Shown: positions 23,240 to 32,463, counted from the stretch's first letter. The stretch is 56,389 nucleotides of DNA from Gemmataceae bacterium (GCA_022614915.1 JAKEHV010000346.1:1-56389); one strand, 5' to 3'. Notes: a model not told the origin generated them from the letters alone. Translations and numbers: made by a program.

Positions 23240-24394
23240 TTATAGGATGGCGGCTGCTGCTGCCAGAATGCGTGGCGGCTGTTCCTTTTCTTTGCGGCGC
23301 TCGCACAGCTGCCTGGCCAACTGCACGATGCTTTGGGCGACTTTGGAATTAGGATACTTCAAAACGGCCGGCACTCCCAAATTGTTGGAGAGGTTGATCG
23401 TCTTGGGGTCATCCGGCACGTAGTGCAACATCTTTGCGCCCAATGCGTCTTCGGCTTCGTCCTTGGGAAGCTCGCCGGGCTGTCCATAGCGGTTGATCAC
23501 GCAGTGGATGCGGCTAATGCCTTGGTCGCGCAGGTATTCCAAAATGCGGCGGGCGTTCCGCAGCGACGTAAAATCCAAGCGGCAGACCAAGAGCACGTCC
23601 TTTGCCTGCCGAAACGCAACCAGTTGTTCTTCGTGGAAGCAGTCTTCCAGATCGACGAGGACCTGGGGGAATAGGCGGCGCGCCATGGTGAGTGCCTGAT
23701 CGACCCCCTGGGGCGAGACGACGCGTATGTCCGCGAACATTTGCGGCGCGCCGAGCAACTGCACGCCGCTGGGGTGGCGGGCCAGCATTTTCTCGAGCAT
23801 GGCGCGGTCGAGCCGGCCCACGTTCAGGCAGGCGTCAGCGAGAGTGAAACCAGGCTTGAGGTCCAAGAGCGGGGCCAAATCGCCGCGGCCGGGCTTGAGA
23901 TCGATAAGGCCGCATGCGCCGAAATCGCGGGCGACTGCGGCGGCCAGATTAACGGCGAGCGTGCTCGCGCCGGATCCCCCCGCGCAAGCAAGCACGCCCA
24001 GCACCTGTCCCAAGGCTCCGTTGGCGGTTTCGCTACGGTCCTGCCAGCGCGACAACACCGCTTCCAGCCCAGATTCCAGATCGGCTTCATCAAGGTAATG
24101 GTCGGCGCCTTCTTGCAGGGCGCGCAGAATGAGGCGCGAATCAGTAGCCTGGCCGACTGCGAGCACGTGGCCGGAGGAAAGACGGCGAAGTTGCCGCAGG
24201 ATTTCAATTCCTCGGTCCGGCTGCGGCGACAAGACGACGACAACAACCTGAGGCTGGGCTTGCAACAAGACGCGTTCGACGTTGGCAAAGGACGCGGCCA
24301 AGGGCCCTTGCGGGTCGACATGAGCGCGGAGCAGTTCGCGCACTTTCAAACAAACCGGCTCTTGAGCCGTTGGGCTTACCACCAGGGATCGCAT
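23240..24394 (-). CDS. tadZ: TadZ/CpaE-like pilus localisation ATPase
   Basis: A 384-residue protein: residues 1-120 resemble a response-regulator receiver fold, then a ParA/MinD-like ATPase. The P-loop reads CAGGSGASTLAVNLA (137-151). The signature Lys before the Gly pair of MinD-type deviant Walker A is absent (Ala) and the usual Lys of the classical loop is Ser, as in several TadZ proteins, so ATP hydrolysis may be weak or lost. DLKPGRGDLAPLLDL and DLEDCFHEEQLVAFRQAKDVLLV follow. TadZ positions the Tad machine in the cell. AGGAG lies 14 bases before the ATG. A 214-base gap with no gene separates it from tadA. Confidence 0.85.
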   Translation of the reverse strand: MRSLVVSPTAQEPVCLKVRELLRAHVDPQGPLAASFANVERVLLQAQPQVVVVVLSPQPDRGIEILRQLRRLSSGHVLAVGQATDSRLILRALQEGADHYLDEADLESGLEAVLSRWQDRSETANGALGQVLGVLACAGGSGASTLAVNLAAAVARDFGACGLIDLKPGRGDLAPLLDLKPGFTLADACLNVGRLDRAMLEKMLARHPSGVQLLGAPQMFADIRVVSPQGVDQALTMARRLFPQVLVDLEDCFHEEQLVAFRQAKDVLLVCRLDFTSLRNARRILEYLRDQGISRIHCVINRYGQPGELPKDEAEDALGAKMLHYVPDDPKTINLSNNLGVPAVLKYPNSKVAQSIVQLARQLCERRKEKEQPPRILAAAAAIL

Positions 24395-24600
24395 GGCGAC
24401 GACCGACTCCTAACGGGAAGGAGGGATGTCGGCGGGTTTAGGGGGAGAGCCGAATTTTTTCGCAGAATTCGCAACAAAACATAGGTCGCAAATGGAGTGC
24501 AGGCAAACCAGTCCGGCGCGAATTTTGAGGAAGAGGGACTCTAGGGCGTTGATGAATGCCGCCAACGACTAATCTCTTGTACACATCCATATGAAAAGCA

Positions 24601-24629
24601 AAGCCCTTGGGGATCAACTCCAAGGGCTT
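24601..24629 (-). terminator. terminator of the sigma factor gene
   Basis: Perfect 10-base arms AAGCCCTTGG (24601-24610) and CCAAGGGCTT (24620-24629) lie 20 bases after the sigma factor stop; reading leftward the stem is followed by TTGCTTTTC. Confidence 0.75.
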
Positions 24630-24649
24630 CGCGAACGGGACCCATTTGC

Positions 24650-25489
24650 TTATTCCATCCTTTGCCGAAGGCTTTCCAGGGCCTGCAGTTGCAATTGCCG
24701 GACGCGCTCGCGGGTCAAGAAAAGCTGCCTGCCAATTTCGCTCAGGTTCATGGGCTCGCCACCGGACAGGCCGAAACGCAGCTTAAGAACGGTGGCCTCG
24801 CGCGGCTCGAGTGTATCCACGAGCCGCAACATTTGCTTAATGTCATCGGAGCGGATGCACAATGAATCCGGATCGACCGACTTATGATCGGGCACCAGGT
24901 CCCAGGCCGCCCGGTCGCCTTCCTCGGTTTCCGCCTGCGTCTGGCCTTGATAAATCTGTAGGGCTTTCTTGATGATTTTGACCTGCTTGGGACGCAGCTC
25001 GAGGCGCTTGGCGATCTCTTCTTCGCAAGGGGTCCGTCCAGTTTGCTCGCGGATTTCCATGGCGGTGCGACGCCATTTGCTCACCAGATCGGCGGCATAG
25101 CTCGGAATGTGAATGCTTTTGTGCGCCCCTTTCAACAAGCGCTGGATCGATTGCATGATCCAAAACTTGGCATACGTGCTGAAACGGGTGTTGCGCTCCG
25201 GATCAAATGCTTCCACGGCCCGGACCAGACCGAGCGTGCCTTCTTGGACCAGGTCTTCAAACGTGACGCCGCGGCTGGCAAACTGCTTGGCAATCTTGAT
25301 AACCAGGCGCAGGTTGGCGCGAATAAACTGATCGCGCGCCTCGGAGTCGCCGTCTTGAACACGATAGGCCAATTCACGTTCCTCGAACGCGCTGAGCAAA
25401 GGTGTTTCGTTGACGTCTTCGAAGTAGGCGCTGAGGGTTGTTCTGGGGGTTGTTCTTGGGCGGCGGGCGGAGACAACTGCACTCTTCAT
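24650..25489 (-). CDS. sigma-70 family RNA polymerase sigma factor (RpoD/RpoS-like)
   Basis: A 279-residue sigma factor from ATG 25489. Region 1.2 (TPLLSAFEERELAYRVQ), region 2 (RDQFIRANLRLVIKIAKQF, FEDLVQEGTLGLVRAVEAFDP, RFSTYAKFWIMQSIQRLL), region 3 and region 4 (LEPREATVLKLRFGL and LSEIGRQLFLTRERVRQLQLQAL) are all present. It lacks the long acidic region 1.1 of a primary sigma factor and is shorter, so it is a group 2 factor. The target regulon cannot be told from the sequence. Confidence 0.92.
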   Translation of the reverse strand: MKSAVVSARRPRTTPRTTLSAYFEDVNETPLLSAFEERELAYRVQDGDSEARDQFIRANLRLVIKIAKQFASRGVTFEDLVQEGTLGLVRAVEAFDPERNTRFSTYAKFWIMQSIQRLLKGAHKSIHIPSYAADLVSKWRRTAMEIREQTGRTPCEEEIAKRLELRPKQVKIIKKALQIYQGQTQAETEEGDRAAWDLVPDHKSVDPDSLCIRSDDIKQMLRLVDTLEPREATVLKLRFGLSGGEPMNLSEIGRQLFLTRERVRQLQLQALESLRQRME

Positions 25490-25787
25490 GGAGGTTCCGG
25501 AGGAGGAGGATGGTAGGGTGGGACAACGGACAGTGGGAATGGATGGGAGCAATCAGCGTGCCGGAATTCTATTTTCAATGCTTTATCATCAAATGCCGGG
25601 TTTCTTCAGTCTTTTGACCATTGCCGGCACTGATCGAACTGAAAAAAACTCTGAGTTGTGCTGCGCGGTTGTCAAATGATTCTTCGGCCATCGTCAAAAA
25701 CTTCGACAAGTATTGATTAACTTGTCAGCGGCCACGATTGTCGGAGGTTTACATGACTCAAGTGAATTGCTGACTGTAAACGACGAC
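25490..25787. other. AT-rich gap between dapB and the sigma factor gene
   Basis: Nothing coding is seen. On the minus strand a TTGACA occurs near 25670 without a matching -10 at 17 bases. The stretch is less GC-rich than its neighbours and should hold the sigma factor promoter. Confidence 0.4.
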
Positions 25788-26582
25788 CTAAATGCCAAGC
25801 ACATCGTCCATCGTGTAGCGGCCCGCGGGTCGATTGGCCAAGAATTTTGCCGCTTGCAAGGCGCCGCGGACGTAGGCGTCGCGGGTGTGGCCTTTGTGCA
25901 CCAACTCCATGGTCTCACCCAACGTGCTGAAGAGAATCGTATGCTCGCCGACATTGTCGCCGGCCCGCACGGCGTGGATGCCGATTTCGCGCGGCGGCCT
26001 CTCCCCGACCAGGCCCTCCCGGCCATGCCGCATCGGCATCTCGCCCATGGCCTCCTGGATGACGCGGGCGAAATGCAATGCCGTGCCGCTGGGCGAGTCC
26101 TTCTTGAATCGATGATGGCGCTCGATGATCTCTATGTCGTAATCCTTGTCGCGGAGCAGTTTGGCCGCCTCGCGCACCAGCTGGTACAAGACATTGACGA
26201 CCAGGCTCATGTTGGGTGCAAAGAGGATGGCAGTGTGGTGCGCGGCCGCTTCGATGTCTTCCATTTGCTTCGCGGTGTGGCCCGTTGTGGCGACGACGAG
26301 GGGCAGCTTTCGCTCGAGGCAAGTCTCCAGCACCTTCATGGTGCCATCGGGCATGGAGAAGTCGATAACCACGTCGATGCGGTGGTTGATCGGAATAGTT
26401 GGCGTCACCGGGACGCCGAGCTTGCCGATGCCGGCGACGTCGCCGATGTCGTGACCCTGTTTGGGGTGCCCGTCCACGTCCAGTGCGGCCGCGATGACGA
26501 GTTCCTTGTCCTCGTGCGCAAGCTGCACGATCCGCTGCCCCATACGCCCGCACGCCCCATTGACGCCGATGTGGATTTTCAT
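25788..26582 (-). CDS. dapB: 4-hydroxy-tetrahydrodipicolinate reductase
   Basis: A 264-residue DapB, which reduces the DapA product with NAD(P)H in the lysine/diaminopimelate pathway. The nucleotide-binding loop is VNGACGRMGQ near residue 8, VIDFSMPDG and VVATTGHT are the second block, and ERHHRFKKDSPSGTA carries the His-His and Lys of the active site. The end (LANRPAGRYTMDDVLGI) is the usual family C-terminus. No other lysine gene is nearby. Start ATG 26582 gives a full-length protein. Confidence 0.95.
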   Translation of the reverse strand: MKIHIGVNGACGRMGQRIVQLAHEDKELVIAAALDVDGHPKQGHDIGDVAGIGKLGVPVTPTIPINHRIDVVIDFSMPDGTMKVLETCLERKLPLVVATTGHTAKQMEDIEAAAHHTAILFAPNMSLVVNVLYQLVREAAKLLRDKDYDIEIIERHHRFKKDSPSGTALHFARVIQEAMGEMPMRHGREGLVGERPPREIGIHAVRAGDNVGEHTILFSTLGETMELVHKGHTRDAYVRGALQAAKFLANRPAGRYTMDDVLGI

Positions 26583-26617
26583 GGTCGTTTCAACTACTCG
26601 ATGACCCCGACGCGGGG

Positions 26618-27520
26618 CTAGTTATCTCCCTTGAATCGGAACGGCCGACCGCCGATGAGCTGATCGGAGGTAACCGTTGGACACACGAACTTCTCGATAT
26701 GTTCGACGATGAGCTCAGTGCCGCGGAAGTGGGAGACATTGGGCCAGCTTTTGGGGTTGTACATCGTGTCGGTCATGTCGCGCATGAGGACGACGTTCTT
26801 GCCGTTCTTCGCCATTTGCCTGAGTCCAAACGGGCGGCCGAGCACACACATGTTGGTGTGCACGCCCACGAGAATGACGTTCTTGATGCCGCGCTCTTCA
26901 AGTAGGTTCCAGATCTCGACGCCGGAATCGCTGATGGCGTCTTCATCGTGGATTTTCAGGCCTTCGTGCTGCTTTGTCCAAGGCGCCTTGTGATTGAGGC
27001 CCTTCGCCTTGAGCTTGGCGTGCCATTCTTCGTGCTCCTTGGGATCGTCGTCCTCGCCGCCGTCGCTCTGATCGATGGGGTATTTGCCTTTTTCCTCGGC
27101 GGGAATCTTGTGGCACCATTTGCCGATATCTTCGGGGAGGGTCTTGGCCATCGGGGCGGCCTGAGCGCGTTTGCGGGCCGGATGGTCCTTGTAAGGCGCC
27201 ATGCAACTGCTCGGCGCGTGGATGATCAAAACCCCCAGCATGCGTGCTTTCTCCAAGACCTGATTCATGCGCGGCACCATCTCTTCTTCGCGGCGCACGG
27301 CATTGAGACAATGATGGGCGTCCCACATGTCGCAGACGATGAGCGCCGTCTGTTCCGACCGCCATTGTTCTTTGCGTAGGGCGATCTTGTAATCCTCCTT
27401 GCCGTCGACAGGAACGCGCGCGCGCAGCTCGAAATTCAAGACGGCTCTGACGTCTTGAGAGCGGACAGGCAGGAGAGAGAAACTGGTCAAGATCAGAAGA
27501 CCAAAGACGACGGAACGCAT
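26618..27520 (-). CDS. exported isochorismatase-family cysteine hydrolase
   Basis: A 300-residue protein. ATG 27520 follows GAGGTG and begins a signal peptide (MRSVVFGLLILTSFSLLPVRS). The alpha/beta hydrolase-like isochorismatase core shows Asp in LIVCDMWDAHHC and the nucleophile Cys in LVGVHTNMCVLGRPFG, with a cis-peptide-type VGVHT before it. A charged insert of about 60 residues (AEEKGKYPIDQSDGGEDDD...) separates the halves and is longer than in nicotinamidases. The substrate is unknown. An export signal on this cytoplasmic-type fold is common in planctomycetes. Confidence 0.85.
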   Translation of the reverse strand: MRSVVFGLLILTSFSLLPVRSQDVRAVLNFELRARVPVDGKEDYKIALRKEQWRSEQTALIVCDMWDAHHCLNAVRREEEMVPRMNQVLEKARMLGVLIIHAPSSCMAPYKDHPARKRAQAAPMAKTLPEDIGKWCHKIPAEEKGKYPIDQSDGGEDDDPKEHEEWHAKLKAKGLNHKAPWTKQHEGLKIHDEDAISDSGVEIWNLLEERGIKNVILVGVHTNMCVLGRPFGLRQMAKNGKNVVLMRDMTDTMYNPKSWPNVSHFRGTELIVEHIEKFVCPTVTSDQLIGGRPFRFKGDN

Positions 27521-28188
27521 GGAACACCTCAAAAGGATAAGCGGCCACTCACCACTCACCACTCACGAACCACTGTTTTGCACTTTTTACCCTGGACAAG
27601 CCCCATCGTAAAGCTTATACGCCCCGCTCCCAAATGCACCCAACTGTGGGAATTGCCTGAAACCGGCGTGGCGCGTGACCGGGGGGTCTTCGCCCAGTCC
27701 GGAGAATCGGGGGATTCTTCCGGGCAACGGACAGGCAATCCTTCCTGTTTGCCAGAGAGCGTGGATCGGACATTGCTGTCCCATTGCAAGCATGCTTGCA
27801 CCACGACTTTGGCCGGACGGGACTTGGGGGAGGCTTCGTCGCCGCCACCGGAGTTTTCATGAAGGTCGTTCGAACCGGGGGCCGATAACAACGAAGCGAG
27901 TGGGTTTGTTTTGTGAGGCTGCGCTTCGGGGGGACTTTTGTTTCGGGCGCTGCTTCACACTGACGGGGTCCGGCAAGCGGAATCTGGACCATCATCGACG
28001 CACCAAAGTTTAGCCGGGGAAGTCGTGCGCCGCGGGCGCTCGGGGATTGCGCCAGAGCGCATTCCTTGGCGAATTGGCGTTCCTCCTCTTGGTGCATGTG
28101 GATCGCGCGCCGGCGCAGTCAATTGGCTGCCCCAAGGGCGCACGCTCCGCATTGACCGACGCCGCTTGCCTTCATCAGGGAGGAATCC
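27521..28188. other. 668-base gap with a 16-base perfect palindrome
   Basis: No convincing gene is seen; a 111-codon frame at 27556-27891 has composition unlike neighbours and no known features. TGCAAGCATGCTTGCA at 27785-27800 is a perfect palindrome and could be an operator or a repeat. The end of the stretch is the leader of the downstream sigma factor. Confidence 0.45.
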
Positions 28189-28965
28189 ATGGTGACGCAC
28201 GTGGACGTGGACGTCCAGCAGCTTTGGAAAGACTATAAAACCGAGCCGACGGTCGAATGGCGCAACACGCTGGTCGAGTTGTATCTGCCGCTCGTGAAGT
28301 ACAACGCGGAACGCATCTGGGCGCGGCTGCCGGAAGGCGTGGACCTGGACGACCTCATCAGCGCGGGCGTTTTCGGCCTCATGGACGCGATCGACGCATT
28401 CGACCTGGAACGGGGCGTGAAGTTCGAGACCTATTGCGTGCCGCGCATCCGCGGCGCCATGCTGGACGAACTACGGACCATGGACTGGGTGCCGCGCCTG
28501 GTGCGCAGCAAGCACACCAAAGTGGAAGAATCGCGCAAACGTCTGGAAGCGGAGCTAGGCCGGCCGCCGCGGCCCGAGGAAATGGCCGCACGCATGGGCC
28601 TGTCGCTCGAAGAATTCGAAAAGCTGGTCGGCGACGCCACGGCGGTCAGCCTCGTCAGCCTGAACAAAAAGTGGTACGAAACGGACAGCTACAAAGACGT
28701 GCGCGAGATCGACATCCTCGAGGACAAGAAAGCCGAGGATCCCACGCACAAACTTCAAAACCGCGATCTCATGCGCCTGGTCACACGCGGCCTCAACCGC
28801 AACGAACGCCTCATCATCATCCTCTACTATTACGAAGACATGACCATGAAAGAGATCGGCGCGACGCTCGATCTCTCCGAATCACGCGTCAGCCAGATGC
28901 ATTCGAGCATCGTCGCCCGTCTTCAGCAGCAGCTCGCCAAACGCCGCCCCGAATTCAGTAATTAA
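28189..28965 (+). CDS. FliA/WhiG-family sigma factor
   Basis: A 258-residue sigma factor with AGGGAGGAA seven bases before ATG 28189. Region 2 is LVELYLPLVKYNAERIWARLP and VDLDDLISAGVFGLMDAIDAFD with GVKFETYCVPRIRGAMLDELR, the FliA hallmark; region 3 (GRPPRPEEMAARMGLSLEEFEKL) and region 4 (LNRNERLIIILYYYEDMTMKEIGATLDLSESRVSQMHSSI, in pieces) are complete. FliA-type factors direct flagellar, chemotaxis or developmental genes. No flagellar gene is adjacent and no anti-sigma FlgM is visible. A repeat hairpin ends the gene. Confidence 0.92.
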   Translation: MVTHVDVDVQQLWKDYKTEPTVEWRNTLVELYLPLVKYNAERIWARLPEGVDLDDLISAGVFGLMDAIDAFDLERGVKFETYCVPRIRGAMLDELRTMDWVPRLVRSKHTKVEESRKRLEAELGRPPRPEEMAARMGLSLEEFEKLVGDATAVSLVSLNKKWYETDSYKDVREIDILEDKKAEDPTHKLQNRDLMRLVTRGLNRNERLIIILYYYEDMTMKEIGATLDLSESRVSQMHSSIVARLQQQLAKRRPEFSN

Positions 28966-28968
28966 CTA

Positions 28969-29040
28969 GGAACCGCAGATAAACGCAGACAAGAACGCAC
29001 ACTTTCTTATCTGCGTTCATCTGCGTCCATCTGCGGTTCC
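28969..29040. repeat. dispersed repeat family C hairpin
   Basis: GGAACCGCAGAT and following AACGCAGA words (28969-28990) pair with the ATCTGCGTTC...CATCTGCGGTTCC arm (about 29010-29040). It separates two convergent genes, as at 13199-13326. Confidence 0.8.
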
Positions 29041-29044
29041 TTCC

Positions 29045-29434
29045 TCACTTCGCGCTCGAATCCGATTGCATCATGCCGAAGATATTGCCTTCGGTGTCGG
29101 TGGCGTAGGCCAGCCAGCCGACGCCGGGGATGGGCATCTTCGGCACGACGATGACGCCGCCTTTTTGCGTCACTTTCTGCACAAACTGGTCCAGGTTGGG
29201 CGTGTCGATCGTGCACGCATAGGCGTTCACGGCTTGCCCGCTGACGGGCGCCGGCCCCTGACGCCGGATCAGTCCACCGTTGATGCCGGGCGTGCCGTCC
29301 GGTCCGGTCTTGATGAGCCAGTAGTCGATCGGCCCGCCCCACTTGGTGAATTCCCAGCCGAAGATGTCGCGATAGAAGGCCACGGCCCGCTCGGGATTGT
29401 CGGCGTGGATTTCGAAATGGATGACGCGCGGCAT
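29045..29434 (-). CDS. VOC-family (glyoxalase-like) protein
   Basis: A 129-residue vicinal-oxygen-chelate protein. AGGAG stands 7 bases before ATG 29434; an upstream in-frame ATG at 29452 has no such site. It opens with HFEIHADNPERAVAFYRDIFGWEF, the usual beta-alpha start, contains a second half GGVIVVPKMPIPGVGWLAYATDTEGNIFGM, and has His/Glu residues at metal-ligand positions. No pathway partner lies next to it. These small proteins include glyoxalases, resistance proteins and unassigned binding proteins, so the reaction is not known. Confidence 0.85.
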   Translation of the reverse strand: MPRVIHFEIHADNPERAVAFYRDIFGWEFTKWGGPIDYWLIKTGPDGTPGINGGLIRRQGPAPVSGQAVNAYACTIDTPNLDQFVQKVTQKGGVIVVPKMPIPGVGWLAYATDTEGNIFGMMQSDSSAK

Positions 29435-29500
29435 GGATCGCTCCTGTTGCAAGAATAGTTGACGCCAAACTGGTGTGGACTGCTGTCGTCGAGTTTTTTC

Positions 29501-29577
29501 CTCTCAGCGATCTCAGCGTTCTCTGCGTTTCTAAGCAAAGATCGAAACGCAGAGGACGCCGAGTACGCGGAGAAAAA
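29501..29577. repeat. dispersed repeat family B hairpin
   Basis: Left arm 29501-29530 (CTCTCAGCGATCTCAGCGTT...) and right arm 29543-29577 (GAAACGCAGAGGACGCCGAG...) are largely complementary. The pair lies between two minus-strand genes. Confidence 0.7.
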
Positions 29578-29596
29578 GGCAGAGACTGTCGGCCGA

Positions 29597-30592
29597 CTAC
29601 TTCCGCCGCTTGCCGGCCACTTCCGGATTCACCCACGCCGGCAGCTTGTCGCCGCGCAGGCCGGCGAGCAGGTTCTGGGCGCAGATCATCGCCATGTTGT
29701 CGCGGGTGCGCACGGTGGCGCTGGCGATGTGCGGGGCCAGGATGACGTTGGGCAGCCGTAAGAGCGGGTCGTCTTTGTCCGGCGGCTCGGGATCGGTCAC
29801 GTCGAGGCCGGCGGCGAAGATGGTGCCGTCGCGCAAGGCGGCGGCGAGGGCTTTTTGATCGATGAGCGGGCCGCGCGCGGTGTTGATGAGGACCGCGGTT
29901 TTTTTCATCTTTTGTAACTGCGCTGCGCCGATCATGCCGCGCGTCTTGTCGTTCAGATCGGCGTGCAGCGACAGGAAATCCGATTCCTTAAGGAGCGTGT
30001 CCAAATCGACGCGGCGCGCACCGATTGTCATCTCCGATTTCTCATTTGAAAAGACGTCGCTATAGAGGATGCGCATGTCCCAGCCGCCCCGGCAGCGCTT
30101 CGCCAAGGCGTAACCGATGCGGCCCATGCCGACGATGCCAAGCGTGCGGCCCATGAGGTCTTGCCCCAAGTGGCCCAGCGGCTCCCACGTCTTCCACTTG
30201 CCCGCGAGCGTGTACTGATGCCCTTCGACGACGCGGCGGGCGGCGGCGATCAAGAGGCAAAACGCCATGTCCGCGGTGGCATCGGTAAGGACGCCGGGCG
30301 TATTGCCCACGCAGACCCCGCGCTCGGTGCAGGCGGGCACGTCGATATTGTTGAACCCGACCGCGAAATTACTGATGACCTTGAGCTTGGGCGCCTGGCC
30401 AAGCAGTGCGTCGTCGATCTTGTCGGTGAGCAGGGCGACCAGTCCCTCGCGGTCGGCGATCTTCTGGCGCAGCACGTCCGCGGGCGGCGGCAAGGCGTCG
30501 CGCCAAACGTCGGCGTCGCACATCTCTTCAATCAATTGCAACCCGGCGTCCGGCAGTACGCGTGTGACGAAGACCTTGGGTCGTTGGGCCAT
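29597..30592 (-). CDS. D-2-hydroxyacid dehydrogenase (glyoxylate/hydroxypyruvate reductase type)
   Basis: A 331-residue NAD(P)-dependent enzyme. VGFNNIDVPACTERGV, NTPGVLTDATADMAFCLL, the nucleotide loop VGMGRIGYALAKR, NTARGPLIDQKAL and LDVTDPEPP then APHIASATVRTRDNM are the family blocks, with the catalytic Arg, Glu and His in order. It reduces glyoxylate or hydroxypyruvate and probably serves glycerate metabolism. Length is normal. The minus-strand order places it upstream of the VOC gene, but a hairpin lies between them. Confidence 0.92.
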   Translation of the reverse strand: MAQRPKVFVTRVLPDAGLQLIEEMCDADVWRDALPPPADVLRQKIADREGLVALLTDKIDDALLGQAPKLKVISNFAVGFNNIDVPACTERGVCVGNTPGVLTDATADMAFCLLIAAARRVVEGHQYTLAGKWKTWEPLGHLGQDLMGRTLGIVGMGRIGYALAKRCRGGWDMRILYSDVFSNEKSEMTIGARRVDLDTLLKESDFLSLHADLNDKTRGMIGAAQLQKMKKTAVLINTARGPLIDQKALAAALRDGTIFAAGLDVTDPEPPDKDDPLLRLPNVILAPHIASATVRTRDNMAMICAQNLLAGLRGDKLPAWVNPEVAGKRRK

Positions 30593-31125
30593 GGCAGCTC
30601 CAAACTCAGATTCGCACCCCAGAGGAATGGACCCATTTTGCTACGAAAAGAGCTGTTTTGCAACGCATTCACTTTTTTTGCAAGCAATCCGCCCAGCTAG
30701 CGCCGTACCGACCGTCAAGCCATTCCGTATCTCACGCAACACCTTGCGAAGCGCGGTTAATGAATTGCATTGCGCGCTCCCCCAATACACACACTCACCG
30801 TAAACGTCCACTCACCCCCTGCTTCTCAGTGCTGCTTGAGAAAGAGCCGCCCCGCGCGACCTATCCGTTGCCGTAACTGTTTGAAGACAAAGGTAGTTGT
30901 GGAATTAGTCGCGCGGCACACCCCTTTCTGGCCCAAATCGTAAACCGGTTTCGATTTGAGGGTTGAATCATCGCTCTTTGCATCAGTGCCGCAAATCACG
31001 CCGCCGCAGGAATCCATTCCTTTTTCTGTTGACATTTCCGAAAATTCCGACAGGCTCTATATTAAGGAAGTGCCCTGCTTCCTCCCGCCTTTTACGTCTC
31101 ACCTTTGCTTTGGGGGGTTCCCGCC
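30593..31125. other. 533-base gap upstream of a DUF1501 gene
   Basis: No gene is seen. AAATCG, one base, AAACCGGTTT, CGATTT at 30935-30957 is a nearly perfect inverted repeat of 23 bases and looks like an operator. TTGACA near 31030 has no -10 at 17 bases; TATATT near 31058 has only a weak -35. Confidence 0.45.
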
Positions 31126-32463
31126 ATGTTCTCCTTTTCCACCGGTAGGAATGCCGCGGACTGTTCCGGCGTCTCGCGCCGCGACTTCCTGCAGATCGGT
31201 GGCCTGTCTGCCCTCGGCCTGACGCTCGCCGACTTCTTCCGCCTGCAGAATAACGCCCGGGCCACGCAGCCGGCCAACCGCCGCAGCGATATCAACTGCA
31301 TTCTCCTTTGGATGCAGGGCGGCCCCAGCCATATCGACACGCTCGACCCCAAGCCCGACGCCCCCGCCGAAATCCGCGGCGAGTTCGGCGTCATCCCGAC
31401 GCGCATACCCGGCGTCCGCATCTGCGAGCACATGCCGCTTCTGGCCCGCCAGTTCGACAAGCTCAGCCTCATCCGCGGCCACGACCCGCAGAACGGCAGC
31501 CACGGCGTCGCCGATCATCTCATGATGTCCGGCCATCGCTTTAACCCGGCCATGGCCTTCCCGTGCTACGGCTCGGTCATCGCCAAGGAGCGCGGCTATC
31601 GCAACGGCATGTTTCCGTTCGTTCAGCTTGGCCGCAACATCGACCGGCGTTTTAACGGCGGCGTCGCGGGCTTCTTGGGCGATCAGTTTAACGCGTTCGA
31701 GGTGCACGAAGACCCCAATGCCGCGACTTTCCGCGTCCGCGACCTCAGCATCGCCTCCGACGCCGAACGGGCCCGCCTCGAGCGCCGCTACTCGATGCTG
31801 CACGAAATGGACAACTTCCAGCGCGAAATCGAAGCGACGGCCACGGTGCAGGCGCGCGACGTGTTCTATGAACGGGCCCATGCTCTAATTACTTCGCCGG
31901 TCGCTAAGCGTGCTTTCGACATCGATCAGGAATCGAACCGCATCCGCGACTTGTATGGCCGCAATCCCTTAGGCCAATCGTGCCTCTTGGCGCGGCGTTT
32001 GATCGAAGCGGGCGTGCATTTTGTGACCGTGACCGACGGCGGCTGGGACACGCACACGAACAACTTCAGCAGCTTGCGGACTCGTCTCTTGCCGCGGCTT
32101 GACCGCGCTTATGCCGGGCTACTGCAAGACCTCGCGCAGCGCGGCCTTTTAGAAAACACGCTGGTCGTCTGGTTCGGCGATTTTGGCCGCACGCCCAAGG
32201 TGAATCCGTCGGCGGGCCGCGATCACTGGGCGACGGCGGGCGTGGCCACGATGGGCGGCGGCGGCGTCCGCATGGGCGAAGTCGTCGGCGCTACCAATGC
32301 CTTGGCCGAGGTCGTCGTCGACAGCCCGGTCCGCCCGCAAGACATCGCCGCCACGATTTACCACACGCTCGGCATCCCGCTGCACACCTGGTACCGGGCG
32401 CAGGATGGCCGGCCGATCGAGCTGGTGCCGACGGGGCGGCCGATACGGCAGCTGGTGGGATAA
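31126..32463 (+). CDS. DUF1501 family protein, Tat-exported
   Basis: A 445-residue DUF1501 protein. ATG 31126 is preferred, an ATG seven codons upstream is possible. The twin-arginine signal is SRRDFLQIGGLSALGLTLA near residue 25. Blocks LLWMQGGPSHIDTLDPKP, GSHGVADHLMMSGHRF, DGGWDTHTNNF, VWFGDFGRTPKVN and AGRDHWATAG supply the expected Asp/His residues. It stands alone without a PSD1 partner. The activity is unproven. Confidence 0.92.
   Translation: MFSFSTGRNAADCSGVSRRDFLQIGGLSALGLTLADFFRLQNNARATQPANRRSDINCILLWMQGGPSHIDTLDPKPDAPAEIRGEFGVIPTRIPGVRICEHMPLLARQFDKLSLIRGHDPQNGSHGVADHLMMSGHRFNPAMAFPCYGSVIAKERGYRNGMFPFVQLGRNIDRRFNGGVAGFLGDQFNAFEVHEDPNAATFRVRDLSIASDAERARLERRYSMLHEMDNFQREIEATATVQARDVFYERAHALITSPVAKRAFDIDQESNRIRDLYGRNPLGQSCLLARRLIEAGVHFVTVTDGGWDTHTNNFSSLRTRLLPRLDRAYAGLLQDLAQRGLLENTLVVWFGDFGRTPKVNPSAGRDHWATAGVATMGGGGVRMGEVVGATNALAEVVVDSPVRPQDIAATIYHTLGIPLHTWYRAQDGRPIELVPTGRPIRQLVG

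Noticed and set aside
27556-27891. 111-codon leftward reading frame
   Set aside because: No ribosome site, no recognisable fold and composition unlike neighbours.
31029-31064. TTGACA followed by TATATT as promoter of the second DUF1501 gene
   Set aside because: The spacing is 23 bases; with a 17-base spacer the -35 box would match poorly.
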